Part shown: positions 37,601 to 49,526 of the stretch, in pieces
How positions within the stretch are numbered: the stretch's first letter is position 1
How the letters are laid out: every line of letters starts with the position of its first letter
Assembly: GCA_013399115.1 (NCBI GenBank)
Contig: VXAA01004223.1
Span: forward strand, 1 to 64,000
Length of the DNA stretch: 64,000 nt
Source: Anseranas semipalmata
Lineage: Eukaryota; Chordata; Aves; Anseriformes; Anseranatidae
Direction of reading: 5' to 3'
The notes under the pieces: model-generated
The model's input: the letters and a program-made list of their open reading frames with translations, nothing else
What the model was told of the DNA's origin: nothing
Databases searched by the model: none
Program-made: the position numbers and the translations under genes

Positions 37601-40074
37601 CAGGCTTACATTAGCAGGGAGAACCAAGTAATGACTGGTAAAACAGGGAGCTTTTTACAAATAAGTTACACGTACATTCAAATAAAGGGGTGAAAAGACA
37701 TATCAGCAGCTAATGATCAGATATCAGAGTAAATGGGCTTTGTGCGCTGAAAGACAAACAAATGCCCAAAGATACCACATCAGTTGAATTTAATGGGCGT
37801 GCTAACTCTGCACTTCCCTTCGAGGATTACATGGCAAAGGGATCATATACTTTAAGGTACAATGCTGTCTTGGACTTCAGAAAAGGATTCTTGGAGGCTC
37901 AGGTTTAAAACAAAATGTTCAAGATATGGCAGTGGATTCCAAAGCAAGCCTGCACATTGGAGAGCAGTTCTTGCACCCTCACATGAGATCTTGGCTTGGT
38001 CACAACCAAGCCCAAACACCTTCTTTCTTCTTTTTACTCATCTCTTCTTTTTTTCTAACTCCCTTCTTCCCACCAACTCATATTCTTCAGAGGATCTCCG
38101 TCTGAAACTGGTGTATGGTATGTTTATGTAGATACCGGCTAAGACTGCTATGATGGCTCTAAGCTTTTGCTGCTGTTAACCCGACATGGCTTCTGACTTG
38201 ACCCAGCCTCTCTGAGGGGCTTGTGTGACTCCTGCTCAGGGTGATGGAGGCCCATCACAGGGGCTAGGGCAGGGTTTCACAAATGAGTGGTTCAGCAGAG
38301 AGCACAAATGTGCTTGAGGAAGTTCCAGTGAAATTCTCAGTCCATTTACTGAAGCAATGGTGGTTTCTATTGCGCACTGGGGAAAGAATGACAAGTCATT
38401 TATCTTGTGTTGTTTGTCTGTTTTCAGGGCATTCTAGAGACATTAACATTCAATATAACAAATGTTCTGTAGACTCTTAGTCTCTCATTTACCAGGTATT
38501 CCACTAGAAAGCCTGCATGAGATATTTCTTATTGCTTGTTTATACAGCATATCGCTAAAGCATATTTCTTATATATTTTCTCTTTTCCAAGATGCCAACA
38601 GAATAACTTTCTCTGTTTGCTCCCAGCATGCTGATAGCATTTACACTGACACCCTAGACAGCAATTTTTCACAAGTACATTAACTTTAGATCAATGTAAG
38701 TTTATTTTCTCTGTAGCAGATCTTTCATTATGCTCAGAAAGTAGGATGCCCTTGTGGGTAGGCTGCGAGATTGGATATCAGTAGAGTTGGTCAGTCCATT
38801 CCTCTTGTCTAGTCTCTGAGTGAATGTTATTTCCAGGCTATCTACCCTACAGACATCTAACCAGCTGTTTATTCCCACCTTAGCTCATTATGTCATATTT
38901 TGACAAAATGCTTGATTTCCCCAAGGTACAAATTCCTTCTGAAGCTTCACATCTTTTAAAAAACTGAAATCTAAATGCTGATTCTAAAGTGTTTATTTTC
39001 TTACAAAAGTTTTTACTTGTTTCTTTTCCATGCCTGTTGTGCCCCGACAGCCCACTGGGTTAGTGGTTCTGCCAAGCCAGCCTCGATCTTCTTTGCAGGC
39101 TCTTATACCTCCTCTGCTGTTCTTTCATTTTGTGTAGAATAATCAAATACCAGTGGAGGAGAGAAGGTCTGGGACAATACTTCTCTAGAAATTCAGATGA
39201 TGAATTTGAGAAGGCAGAAGGCTCTGGCATAGTTAAAATATACTGTGTCTAAAGTGCATTGGGGCCCTGTATGTAAGCCCCTTGTTCAGACTGTGGCTTC
39301 CTCTTTCCCTATAACAATCCCTGCTATGCCCAGATAGGGATGCAGTGCAAGTCTGTGGTGTCTTGCACTGGCTTGCACAAGCAATGAAGACATTGTCAAA
39401 TAGCTTTGCACAGAGACCCTCAAATGTATTTATTACACAAATAGATATCACCAAAAGTGTAGAAGGCAAAAATACCATTCAGAATATAGTGTATGGTACT
39501 CCCCAATGTCCTGTGTCTGAAGAGTATCACAATGCCTTTATACATTTAGTACCATACCAGTCAAAGAGGCAGGAGAGCTGATTGCTACTCTGAGAAGTGA
39601 TGGTTCCCAACACTGGAGCTGCACCAGCCATGGCTCTTGGATACGGTTCATTCCACCGCTTTGTACCATGGATTTTATTTCCAAGGCCTGTTTGACTGCC
39701 TGACCACAAGAGTCTAACCACCAAAGGCACCAGGTTTCCCTGCTGCACTTCTGCAGGTATCCCACGTGGGCAGCCCACCCTCTGAATCCTGTTCCTTACC
39801 ACACCAGCCCAACACTACACTCACTGTCTGACACACAGCTTCATCTCTGGACAAAGAACTTCTTGAATTTTTCTGTACATGAAAAGGCTGCTGCTCATGC
39901 TTGCTACCATCTTGGGCATGTGAAGATGTAGCTTCCTAGATGTTTTGCTATGGCTTTCACCCTTTCTAAGCAGCACAGTCATGTAGATGGGAGAAAAACA
40001 CACTGTCCCTCTGTGTTTCATTTTTCACTTCTACTCACCTCCCTCTACCTACATTGCTCTTACCCATTTGAATT
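28616..40074. other. Long unique AT-rich stretch, no gene seen
   Basis: More than 11 kb in which neither a gene nor an interspersed repeat could be recognised. Small features are a T13 run (30324-30336) and a TA run near 34384-34394. A GC-rich, mildly CpG-containing patch lies at about 36720-36910. The AT-rich block at about 33940-34330 is a candidate conserved non-coding element. Open frames are short (150 codons or fewer) and are commonest in the GC-rich patches, as expected by chance. Confidence 0.55.
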
Positions 40075-40545
40075 ATCAACTGGAGAGACCTCAGCAGAGG
40101 ACCACCAGGATGGTCAGGAGCTGGAGCACTTGCCCTGTGAGAAGAGACTGAGGGACTGGAGCTTTGTCAGCCTGGAGCAGTGATGACTTCAGGGTGGCCT
40201 AACACCAACACCTCATCCCCTCCCTCCAAGTGCCTACAAGGACACTATTGAGAAGATGGAGCCAGTGTTTCTGTGAGACTGCATGGCTAGAGGAAAAGAG
40301 ACAATGGTCATAAATAGATACAAGGTAAATTCTGACTGGGTATAAGGTAAAAACCTTTTCATTGTGAGGACAGTTACTCAGTAGAGTACCAAGAGAAGTT
40401 GTAGGTTTGCCATCCTTGGCAGTTTTCAAGCCCTGACTGGAGCAAACTCTTAGCAGCCTAGTCTGGCTCCAGAGCTGGCCCTGCTTTGGACAAGAGGTTG
40501 GAGTAGAAACCTCCAGAGGTCCCTCCCAGCTGCCACTCTGTGACT
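40075..40545 (+). mobile_element. Old degraded CR1 LINE, 3' portion
   Basis: A diverged CR1 copy in plus orientation. Its order matches the family. First comes the segment equivalent to the VQRRATRMVRG region (ACCACCAGGATGGTCAGG), then GAGAAGAGACTGAGGGACTGG (about 40140-40158), then a decayed middle. After that come TTTTCATTGTGAGGACAGTTACTC and CAAGAGAAGTTGTAGG (the RT C-terminus), and finally CCAGAGGTCCCTCCCAGCTGCC before a decayed CTCTGTGAC end. Many indels break the reading frame, so it is non-functional. The divergence suggests it is much older than the copies at 12, 55 and 57 kb. Confidence 0.85.
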
Positions 40546-40708
40546 GCCCACCCCAGGCTGTAAACCCAACAGCTTGCTGTTCCTTCCTTACTGTATGGGT
40601 GACTGTGTCACAGCCTGCAACTTCCCTGTCTCTGGCTGGGGGCCTCTCAGGTAGTCACACCACCTCTGCAGAGGTGACAGAGGCTCCACATTCATGAAAT
40701 CAGGTGCG

Positions 40709-40770
40709 TTGGTTGACAGGGAGCTCTGGAGGTCCTCTGGTCCCCTCTCCTACTTGAGCTGGGATTATCC
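40709..40770 (-). mobile_element. Possible small CR1 3'-UTR remnant, reverse orientation
   Basis: The words GGTTGACAGGGAGCTCTGG, GGTCCTCTGGTCCCCTCTCC and CTTGAGCTGGG follow the order of a reverse-oriented CR1 3' UTR (normally GGTTGGAAGGGACCTCTGG, then CATCTGGTCCAACC, then a CTCAAGCAGGG-like block). The match is short and imperfect and the terminal 8-bp repeat is missing. It lies about 165 bp beyond the plus-strand CR1. Confidence 0.45.
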
Positions 40771-43700
40771 CCAGTGGTGGGTTGGACTTTATCTCACTTT
40801 GTGTGGATTGTCATACATTAGGAAAGGGTATGTTGGTTATATTTTGGGTAGCATCAGATGGACGTGACGATCCTTCATCACGAGCTGGAGACATCTACTT
40901 TTGGTCCAGCTAGTACTGTTGCAGGCAGGAGCAGTTCTGGTTTGAAATGAATGCATAAGTGCTAGTTAGTGCCAGTCGGTTTGAAACCAGCATGGGCAGA
41001 ATGAAATGCAGGAAGAAGGGGGTGTCACTGGGTGTGAGATGAGAGACCCTTAAATTCAAGCACTGTTAAATTTGTGAGGGCTTGGAGCAAGCAGTATCAC
41101 CTGGCAAGAGTAGAGCACCCAGCCAAGATTTCCACTGCTTTTGACACTCAGCAGATATCATCTGTCCTGGCTTTGCCCACTGGTGCAGAGACCCAACACT
41201 TTTATCTGAGTGATTCCACAACAGACTATCAGAGAAGCAGCCTGAAAACAGATCACCTCATCCCTAGTGCTGTGCTTTCTTCTTCAGGCCAAACCTTCCA
41301 GTGTCTTTGCATTCCATGGGGCTGGGGATCCCATTACCCCAACCAGGAACATGAATGCCACCAGCCCTCTGATGTGGTGCCAATCTCTCTCTTACTAACA
41401 TGCTGCTCTGACTTGGCAGTCCTCCCTATTTCCTGTACCCCAGGGACACCCTTGGTCAAGATTTTCAATCCTTCCAGAGATGATGAGTTATCTCATGGCT
41501 CTGGATCAGCCTGAAGCTGATGTGCAAAAGGACTTACTGCTGCTGTGGCTTTAATCTTGCATCTTGGCTCATGGGCTTTACTGCTGAATCCTCCAGTGTG
41601 GTGGAGAAGGGCTGTAGCACCTCTCCAAGAAAAGCATGACCCACACACCCACCTGCTTTCCCCCTAACCTCACCAGCTCTCAATGGGAATGAAGAGATTT
41701 GGGAGGTAAAACAGCAATTTCCTTGGCATTTGCTTCAGAAAGGCCAGGGCACCCTGCAGGGCACCTTACTATGGAGACAGGGGTATATGAGAAGCCACTT
41801 TGTAAAAAAACAGTGCTGTTCTTTAATTTTTCACCTGTCCAGGTTTGCAAAGAGATATTTTCAAAAAATAACCTAAAAGCAACCAAGAAACAAATATAAA
41901 TGTGGTGAGATAATGACAATGTCTTGCATAAAATCATATCTAAACCAATAACTGCAGGCTAGGCAAGCAGGTCTGGCAGGACAAGCTGGGAGATTTTGCT
42001 GAGAAAGAGGAAGGACCTGTCCTGCTCACCAGCTGCCTTAGTGTGACACTGAAGCAGTGTTATGCTTTCATGTCTTCTTTGTTGTTGCATCTGTGAAACA
42101 ATCAACTCCTGATGCTTGTGTTTCTGCTCTGCACACCCTCACTGTCAGCCAGGTGCTTTTCACAGTGTCCTCAGTATAAACCCAGAATAAAATCTCATCT
42201 TTCATTTGTCTGTGTGTCTTTTGGAGGTTTTCCAAGATCTGTTAACTGTTTTACTGTGAAGCCCACCTCTCCTCCACTGCATTATTTTATGCTTTTTGTA
42301 GATGGAAAAATTGATTGCATTCAGGTAACCTGCCTAGGCAACTTGAAATTTAGTGGTGAACCATGACTACTGAACCCACCCTCAAGTCCAACACCTTGAA
42401 TGATTTCTATGAAAATGTGCAGAAATGTCCCCTTCCTTCTTGACTATGTCCCCCTTTTGCAATGGCTGCTGAAGCATGAACATTGGTTTATATGATGAGA
42501 GAACTGCCCTGTGCCATAGCTCTCCATCAACATTTCGGCTCCATCCCACCCTGAAAGGTAGGATTTTTACTAAGAGTAAGAAAATTGACAACTCTTCAGT
42601 CAAAATTAGAAGGTAGAATTTTCTCTCAGGGTGGCAAAACTGAGCTTTTCAGTAGGAATGTGTTAAAAGGACAATTAAGTCTAATCAGTCTGCAAATACC
42701 ATTTGGATTTTTTAAAGCTTGCCAGAGCTCTAAGGAGAACGTTCTTTAATGACAAAATCATCCACTGCTTATGTAAGAACTTGTTCTAATTTTCTTGTTT
42801 CTTGTTCTTTTTTTAAACATTTCATTAAAAACCGAAAAATTCTACCAAATTCCTCTTGCACGACACGTAGTGTAGATTACCCCAGATCTAATAAAGCCAG
42901 TAAGCTAAATGAGCCATATCAAAAAGCCTTAATATGACTGTTGCTGCTTATTGATACAGTTCAGTTCCACTAAACTCCTCCAGTAAACTAATCTATTCCC
43001 ATAGTGTAAAGTTAGGCGTCAGGTCTGCTTTGATTGAAATAATGCTAACACATGCTAGCAAAACCTATGTTAACACATTGCAGCAAATCCTACATATCTG
43101 AAACCAGAGCTCTTTGTGAATGTGCTGTGAAGTACCATAAAATAAACATGAAATGCAACAGGGAGAGCTGCATTCAGCAGTATGATCATTGCTGGGTTTG
43201 CCTTTTAGATGGTGCGAAGGTTCAGTTGCCTCAGTTCTGTGGGTGGTCACTGCTGTGTGTCCAAGTGTCCCGTGATTCAAACAGAAATGATGAGAAGATA
43301 GACAATCGTCTTGAAATGATCTACCCTCAACAGTTTGATCTTCCACTAAAAGCTGCCACTTCCAACTGTTGCAGCCCACCCAGCCTCATTCTCTACCCTG
43401 AGCTTTTCAGTTTTTATTGGCAAGCAAAATTTTCCTCATTAGCTGGTAAAGAATAATTACATTTTTTTTAGCCTTGTTTGTTTCTGCTAAATCATTGTGG
43501 TGGTGTTCCAAAGACATAAAGGGATTTTTTATTTCTAGAAACATAATGTTTTTTAACAGTCCAAGAGTACTTTGTATGCCTTACACCCCTCTTTGCTTTG
43601 CTGAAACACAGCAACAGCAAGTGATTTCTTCTCCGCAAATACCAGCTAAATCAGGAAAACAGCCTCAAGGAGAAATATTTCAGGTCTTGGAAGGCACAAG

Positions 43701-46700
43701 TGTTTTGGCCTTATAGTGGCAATTTTCTCCTTGTTGTTTTAAGCTTGCACTTTGCATCCTGTAAACATCGAATGTTATATTTGAAGGTGAAGTATAGATC
43801 AAACGAGGCAATTTTAAAGGTAGAATAAACTCCTGTTGTCCACATATTGCCAGGACTTGGGAGAATCTTGCATTCAGCTGAGTGATGAGTGAGCCCATTT
43901 GAAACCTTTGAGTATCCTGGGCATTTGAGCCCCTTGGGTGTACTGTGCATGTGGGATCAGCTTTTCTCTCTATGTTACTAACTCAGTTGTTGACCCATTT
44001 GACCTCACAGATGCATCCTGAGGGCTTCTCATGGTTGAAAGCTTCCTCAGACGCAGGGCCTCCTCAGCCAGAACAACCCTCTCATTCCCTTCTGGGGGTC
44101 CATGGGGCCCTACTGATCCAGACCTCTGGCATCTCTCTCTGGTGCCTTGCTTGGAAGAGGGAGGAGTGCCACTGGGAAGAGACATAACACATCTTGTATG
44201 AATGTTGCGGGTCATTAGTCATATGAGACTGACTCATCCCTCAGTTCCCATTTGCACTACAAACTGTGTGGGATAATACTGGGTCTGCAAAGGCGGCAGC
44301 TGGGTACAGGCAAAGCAAACTTATGAGGTTCTTCTGGATCGGCTTTTCTTCTCTGACTGTGGATTACGCACAGAGACAGTTGCTGCGTATGGTGATGGTT
44401 TGCTCACAGCTGTGTAAATCAGGCTGAGAGGTTTAGGACTATGCATAATATAAATGAGAGAAAGCAGAAATGAGGAAACACATTACACAGTGTGCTCAAG
44501 TACAACCTTTTTGTCTTAGTCTCTGTTTTACTGTAGAGTTTGACTGAAGATTTTGATCACCTCTGAATGAGGTAAGCCTGGTGTTATCACACACCACAAA
44601 AAGAATCAGCCTTGCAGAGAGAAGAAAAACAGGAAACAAAGCACAGGAAGACCTCTGCACCACAGGAATTCCTTACCAGAAGTGCAACGGCAGACAGTGC
44701 TGTGCATGTATGCAGGAGTAGAAAAATCAAAGACCTCAAGACCTGCAGCTAAGTCATAGGAAATAAGCACCTGTAGGGCTGACACCTTGTTTCTCTGTTC
44801 CCAGCTCCTGCAGCATTTTGGTCTTGTGGGAGAGGAACCCATGTGCTATGCAATTTATTAAAACAGTTACTACTTTATGAATGTCTGCTCTACTGCTATA
44901 AGAACAAACTAGAGAATAAGGAGGCACAACATTTCTGAAGACAGATAAAAACTTTCCTGAAGGCAAAATAATGATAATTCAGTCATAGAATTTGCAGTCA
45001 TCAGTTGATCTTGATGTTGAGTAAGCATCACTTTAGGACATACAAATCAGTTCAAATAATTCCAAGATTTATTGTGATCTTGTTCAAACTCAAATGGTTC
45101 AGTGAGCTCCAGTCTGTGCAGGTGATGTTGATCCTGATTAAACCTGATGGAGCTGTAAGTGACTAATCATGGTTACTTCCAAACAAGAGTGTATGCCAGT
45201 GGAACAGCTGTCCTTAGTTCAGTGAGAATTGTAGGTGTTTTTTTGATTATCAGAAAGTATCAGTTTGGTTCAGAGTTACTGCATCCAGGATTGAGCTTTG
45301 GCACTTAAATACCTGGAGCTCTGACACATGCTAAACTCAAGGCTTAACATGCAAGCAGCAGTTTTGAAACTAATTTAAGTGTTCTGGTGCTGTAGGCTCT
45401 GTGCCTCTTTAACTAGAGGTTCACATAGGAGAAAAGATCACACAGTCCTGCATTAAAAAGCCTTTTCTTCTTTGCTTTCTAAGAAGCTGTCAAGTCTCTG
45501 GGGCTTTTGGACAAAATTTTCTGAAGTGTTCTGGCTCTCTTGCAGCTGGCTTCTGATAAATGGAAGCCTTGTTCCTGGTTACAAAACACACCAAGTTTAA
45601 TGACCGTGATGAGCTTTCCACCCTCAAGTTACTTATTGATTCTTCTAGACAACAGCCTAATTTGTTAAGGAACCATAAATATGCATTAAACATTCAGTTG
45701 GTTAGTGGATTTTATCGCATGTGCCTTATAGAAATAATACAGAATATGTCATTTTAATGTAATTATAATTTGGTCTTGGGAACAAGTTGACCTTGCAGGA
45801 TGGTTTTCTGAGTAGGACAAGTGTTTTCTTGGGAAACATGTGAGTCTTGGGGCATTCAAGGGGTTTACTCAGGGTATTATGGTAATGGTGTTGTTTTTCT
45901 CATTCTCTTTATCAAGAAGTCGAGACTAAAATGATATCAGGCCAGTGACCTTCTGCAGCATGGAGATTCAGAAAAACAGTAAAGAAGTACCTTGTATTCC
46001 CTCACAGATGGTGGTGACCAATAATAGAGAGAAGCTGATGCAGCTGATAAAATGGAAGTGAGAGAGCCTTGCTCAAAAAAAAGCATCTGGGAAGAGTTGA
46101 AGGCTGGATCAGTGACTGCCACAGCCATCCTCTCGCTGTTTCCCCTCATCTCTGTCAATACCGTCAGCCAGGGTGCCTGGGCTGCTGCAGGGAGCATCCC
46201 ATACTTTTTTTGCTCTCCCCCCATCCCTGGGCACTGAAGGTTGCTCCTGGCCTGGCCCAGCCTGGCTGCTGCTGCTTGCTCTGCAGCCACCCAGAGGAGC
46301 AGGAGCTTTTCCTACCACTGCAATGAAGTGAGCGGGAGTACTCATCATGCCTCACTTTCTCACTCCAAGCATTTTGGCTAACTGTTCAGGGAACAGGATG
46401 GTGCTATTTAGGTGCACGTAATCAGTAACAGCCCACAAAGAGGAGGTTCCTGAAGCGAATGTCTTGGGAATGGGCCATTAGGTGAAAACTGTTCAAAACT
46501 TTTGGCTCACTCTTCAGGATAACATAGCCTCTGTCAAATCAGGATCCATTTGTGGATGATTCACAAAAGGAAGATTAAATTCATCAGACTGTGTATATAA
46601 AATGAATAGTTCAGCCTACTCTGGGCCACAAATGTATCACTCTGGTAAATAAGTTTATACAAATGATTAATTTGGGGTGACTCTCATATGTAAAGTTCAG

Positions 46701-49498
46701 CAAGTTTATGAACGTTTTCAGGATAATGGCTTTCATTTCCCTGTGAGGCAGCCTGCAAATTCACAAGCTTCTTTCAGCTCCTGATTTCTCTTTATGTTTT
46801 GAACAAGATCATCGTGTCCTAAGGAAAGTATTACCATTTCTCAGATTGCAGATCTCTCTTGAGCTGCTGTATTTCAGTCGCATGAATGCTCTCTGTATTT
46901 TCATATCTAACCACCACAGCTAAAGCAATACAATTCTACAATTTTACATTTTTACATAATTCACAGTTTCATTTGTCATGGTAGCAGTTGATCCATTTTC
47001 CAGCGTGTTTTCTCGGGAGACAACCTATGTCATGGTGCTCCACAGCAGAAGTGAATATATTTACATCCTGAGTGACTCATATTTCTAGAACTCAGGATCT
47101 CATCGGGTAATATTTGGTTTTTGGGCCAGAAATGTTTTAACGAGGCTTACTTTCTGTTTAAATGTAGCTTGATAGAACTGCTGGATTGCTTCAAAGCAGG
47201 GTGTCTGTAGGCACAAGGCAGCCCAGGAGTGGTACGGCCAGCCAGCGCCCCATGGTCTGTTTAAGCCCAGCCAATGTTTTGCCACAGCCCAGTCACTCTC
47301 AAAAGCAGTATTCAGCACAGTTTTAGGCAGGAATAGGTTTCAACAAGGACAGCCTCTGTGATCTGAAGTGAATACAGCGGGTAGCTGCAGTTCAACAGAC
47401 TGAAATTTTCTGAGCTAGCAAGTCAATGAGCGAAAGAGCAAATGATGAGGTGCAAAGCAGCTCTAACACTCCTCTTGCATTTAACTGGTCCAGGGAAGTT
47501 GGGTTGTAGGGCAGGAAGATTCGCTCTCGGTTGCTTATCTGAGATTTCATAAAGTGTGCCATTTGATCAGTTTAATTTTACATCCATGGTCACCACTGGG
47601 AGAAAATATATTGGAATATATTTGGAGTGGCTAAGGGTGTAAGCAGCTTGCAGACCTACCTTATTCAGTAGGTGGAAAAAGGAAAGAAGATGTGGGCAAG
47701 TTAAGATTATTAGTACAAACCATCAATAGTTACTGTTTTTTATAACGAGCAAGTTGTAGATTATAGTCACCTTATATCTAATGTATGTAATTTGCATGCA
47801 ATTTTGCTAATATATATATATTCTGTATAACTATATTGTAACTTCATGGTTATGCTAAGGCCTTTAATCACACTTTTTAAATAACCTCTGGTAATTTATT
47901 TTTAGTGTAAGATCAAAGAATCTTAAAACATTGTATGTTTTTTTTAAACTTTACTAACTATAACTATGTCACCTGTGTGAAGCTAGTGGATACTACCCAA
48001 GCCAAATTTCATAAAACATCTCTTCAATTAAATCTCATTTACTCCTTCCCTCTAAACATTATTTGTGCAGACACAGACTTTGAAAAAAGAAAGGAATGAA
48101 AGGAAAGGAATTTCTAATATAAGACCACACTTGATTACTTCATGGCAAAATAAAAGAAAGTTTAAAACCAAAGTGAGACAAATCTTAAGCTTAAGGGCAG
48201 TTTCTCCTTTCCTTTTTCTCATGAGTTGGTGCCCGAGCACCCATGCATCTTGGCAGACAGAGGCAGCGAGGTAAGCACCTCCTTCACCTCCATCCTTCCC
48301 AAGGCAAGAGCAGAAAACAAGAGCCAGTGGCTGCATCCTGTGGTGGGACTGTGCATGACACAAAGCCTCTCATGGTTCCATCTGGTGCTTTAGTAAACAC
48401 CTTCCTGTAACTGATTTTTCCCCTCCATTTATTATTATTTTTCCTCAGTTGTGTTGCAGGTCCTGGGAGAGCACTCAGATCCAAATCAATCTGAATGATT
48501 TTGGAGCACAATATTTATTTGACATGCCATCAAATGCCTTACCATCATTTAGGTATGACACCCACCACTTTTTTTGCTACCTACTGATTTTGTTAATCTA
48601 TCCAGAAAGCAATCAGGATGGCATGACAAGCAGTATCATGGGCTGCTCATCACTCACAGTTTCATTACCTAGTGAAGGTCTAGTGATTTTTTGTTGTCAT
48701 TTTTGTTCTAATCATTTAGAAGGAATGGAAGTTAAGAGTTGATCATGAGTGTTAATTCATCTCTGTCAGAGACCCAGGCTTTATGGCATGTGAAAACACT
48801 GCTGTCATTAACTGTTTGCACCAGCAGTGATAACATTAATTGGAAGAGAACTATTCACTGATAATTTTCTGTCACCTCTAAAGTAAATATTGAAATACAT
48901 TTCTCTTTGCTTGGCCTGGGCTTTTGTGTTCTCAGTGTTTGATCATGACAGGAGAACAAACACATATGTCATTAATATCTCACCAAGAAGGTAAATTCAA
49001 ATAAATCAAGAAGTGGTTAATACTAAGAATTTTCAGCTGGTGGTGAAAGGACACCTGGGTCTCTTAATAACCTGAATTTAAGTTTCTTACAATGGAAATA
49101 CATCCCAGCTGGCCCTCAGGGGAGGAGGCAGGGCAGCCAGGATGGTATTTGGATGCTCAGATATTTCTAGAGAGAAAGTTTTGCATATAAACTGTCGTCA
49201 TGAGATGGGGAAACTTTCAGGTGGACTTTCACATATGCCTTTTAGGACCAAATAGATGGAGAAAAAGGGGGTAGGAATGTGTTGGTAATGCAGAAAGCTG
49301 AAGAAAGGAAGCTTAGTGTGTGATGTCTTCCCTGAACTGCTCTGCTTACAGAGTTGTAATGACTAGTGCACTTTCAATGACTTGAACTTATCCAAAATGG
49401 AAGGGATTGATGGCTGGCTGGGCTGACAGGAACTGGCCTCCCACTATGCCCTAGGCTACAGAGTCAAGTGCTGAGGGTGTCCACTAATGTACTTAAAA
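40771..49498. other. Unique non-coding DNA, no gene seen
   Basis: No supported gene. The longest frame is 146 codons (41074-41514, +), with no recognisable domain and ordinary unbiased composition. Short TA tracts occur (for example about 47811-47821). No interspersed repeat could be identified by eye. Confidence 0.55.
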
Positions 49499-49526
49499 GG
49501 GGGCTGTGGGGTAAGGGGGCTTGGGG
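49499..49526 (+). other. Strong canonical G-quadruplex motif (plus strand)
   Basis: Four G runs of 5, 4, 5 and 4 bases are separated by loops CTGT, TAA and CTT. All runs are four or longer and loops are four or shorter, so this is the strongest quadruplex-forming candidate in the window. It lies in otherwise ordinary non-coding sequence with no visible gene or promoter next to it, so its role, if any, is unknown. Confidence 0.88.

Noticed and set aside
41074..41514. 146-codon frame, plus strand
   Set aside because: The peptide has ordinary mixed composition, no known motif and no supporting splice or promoter signals.
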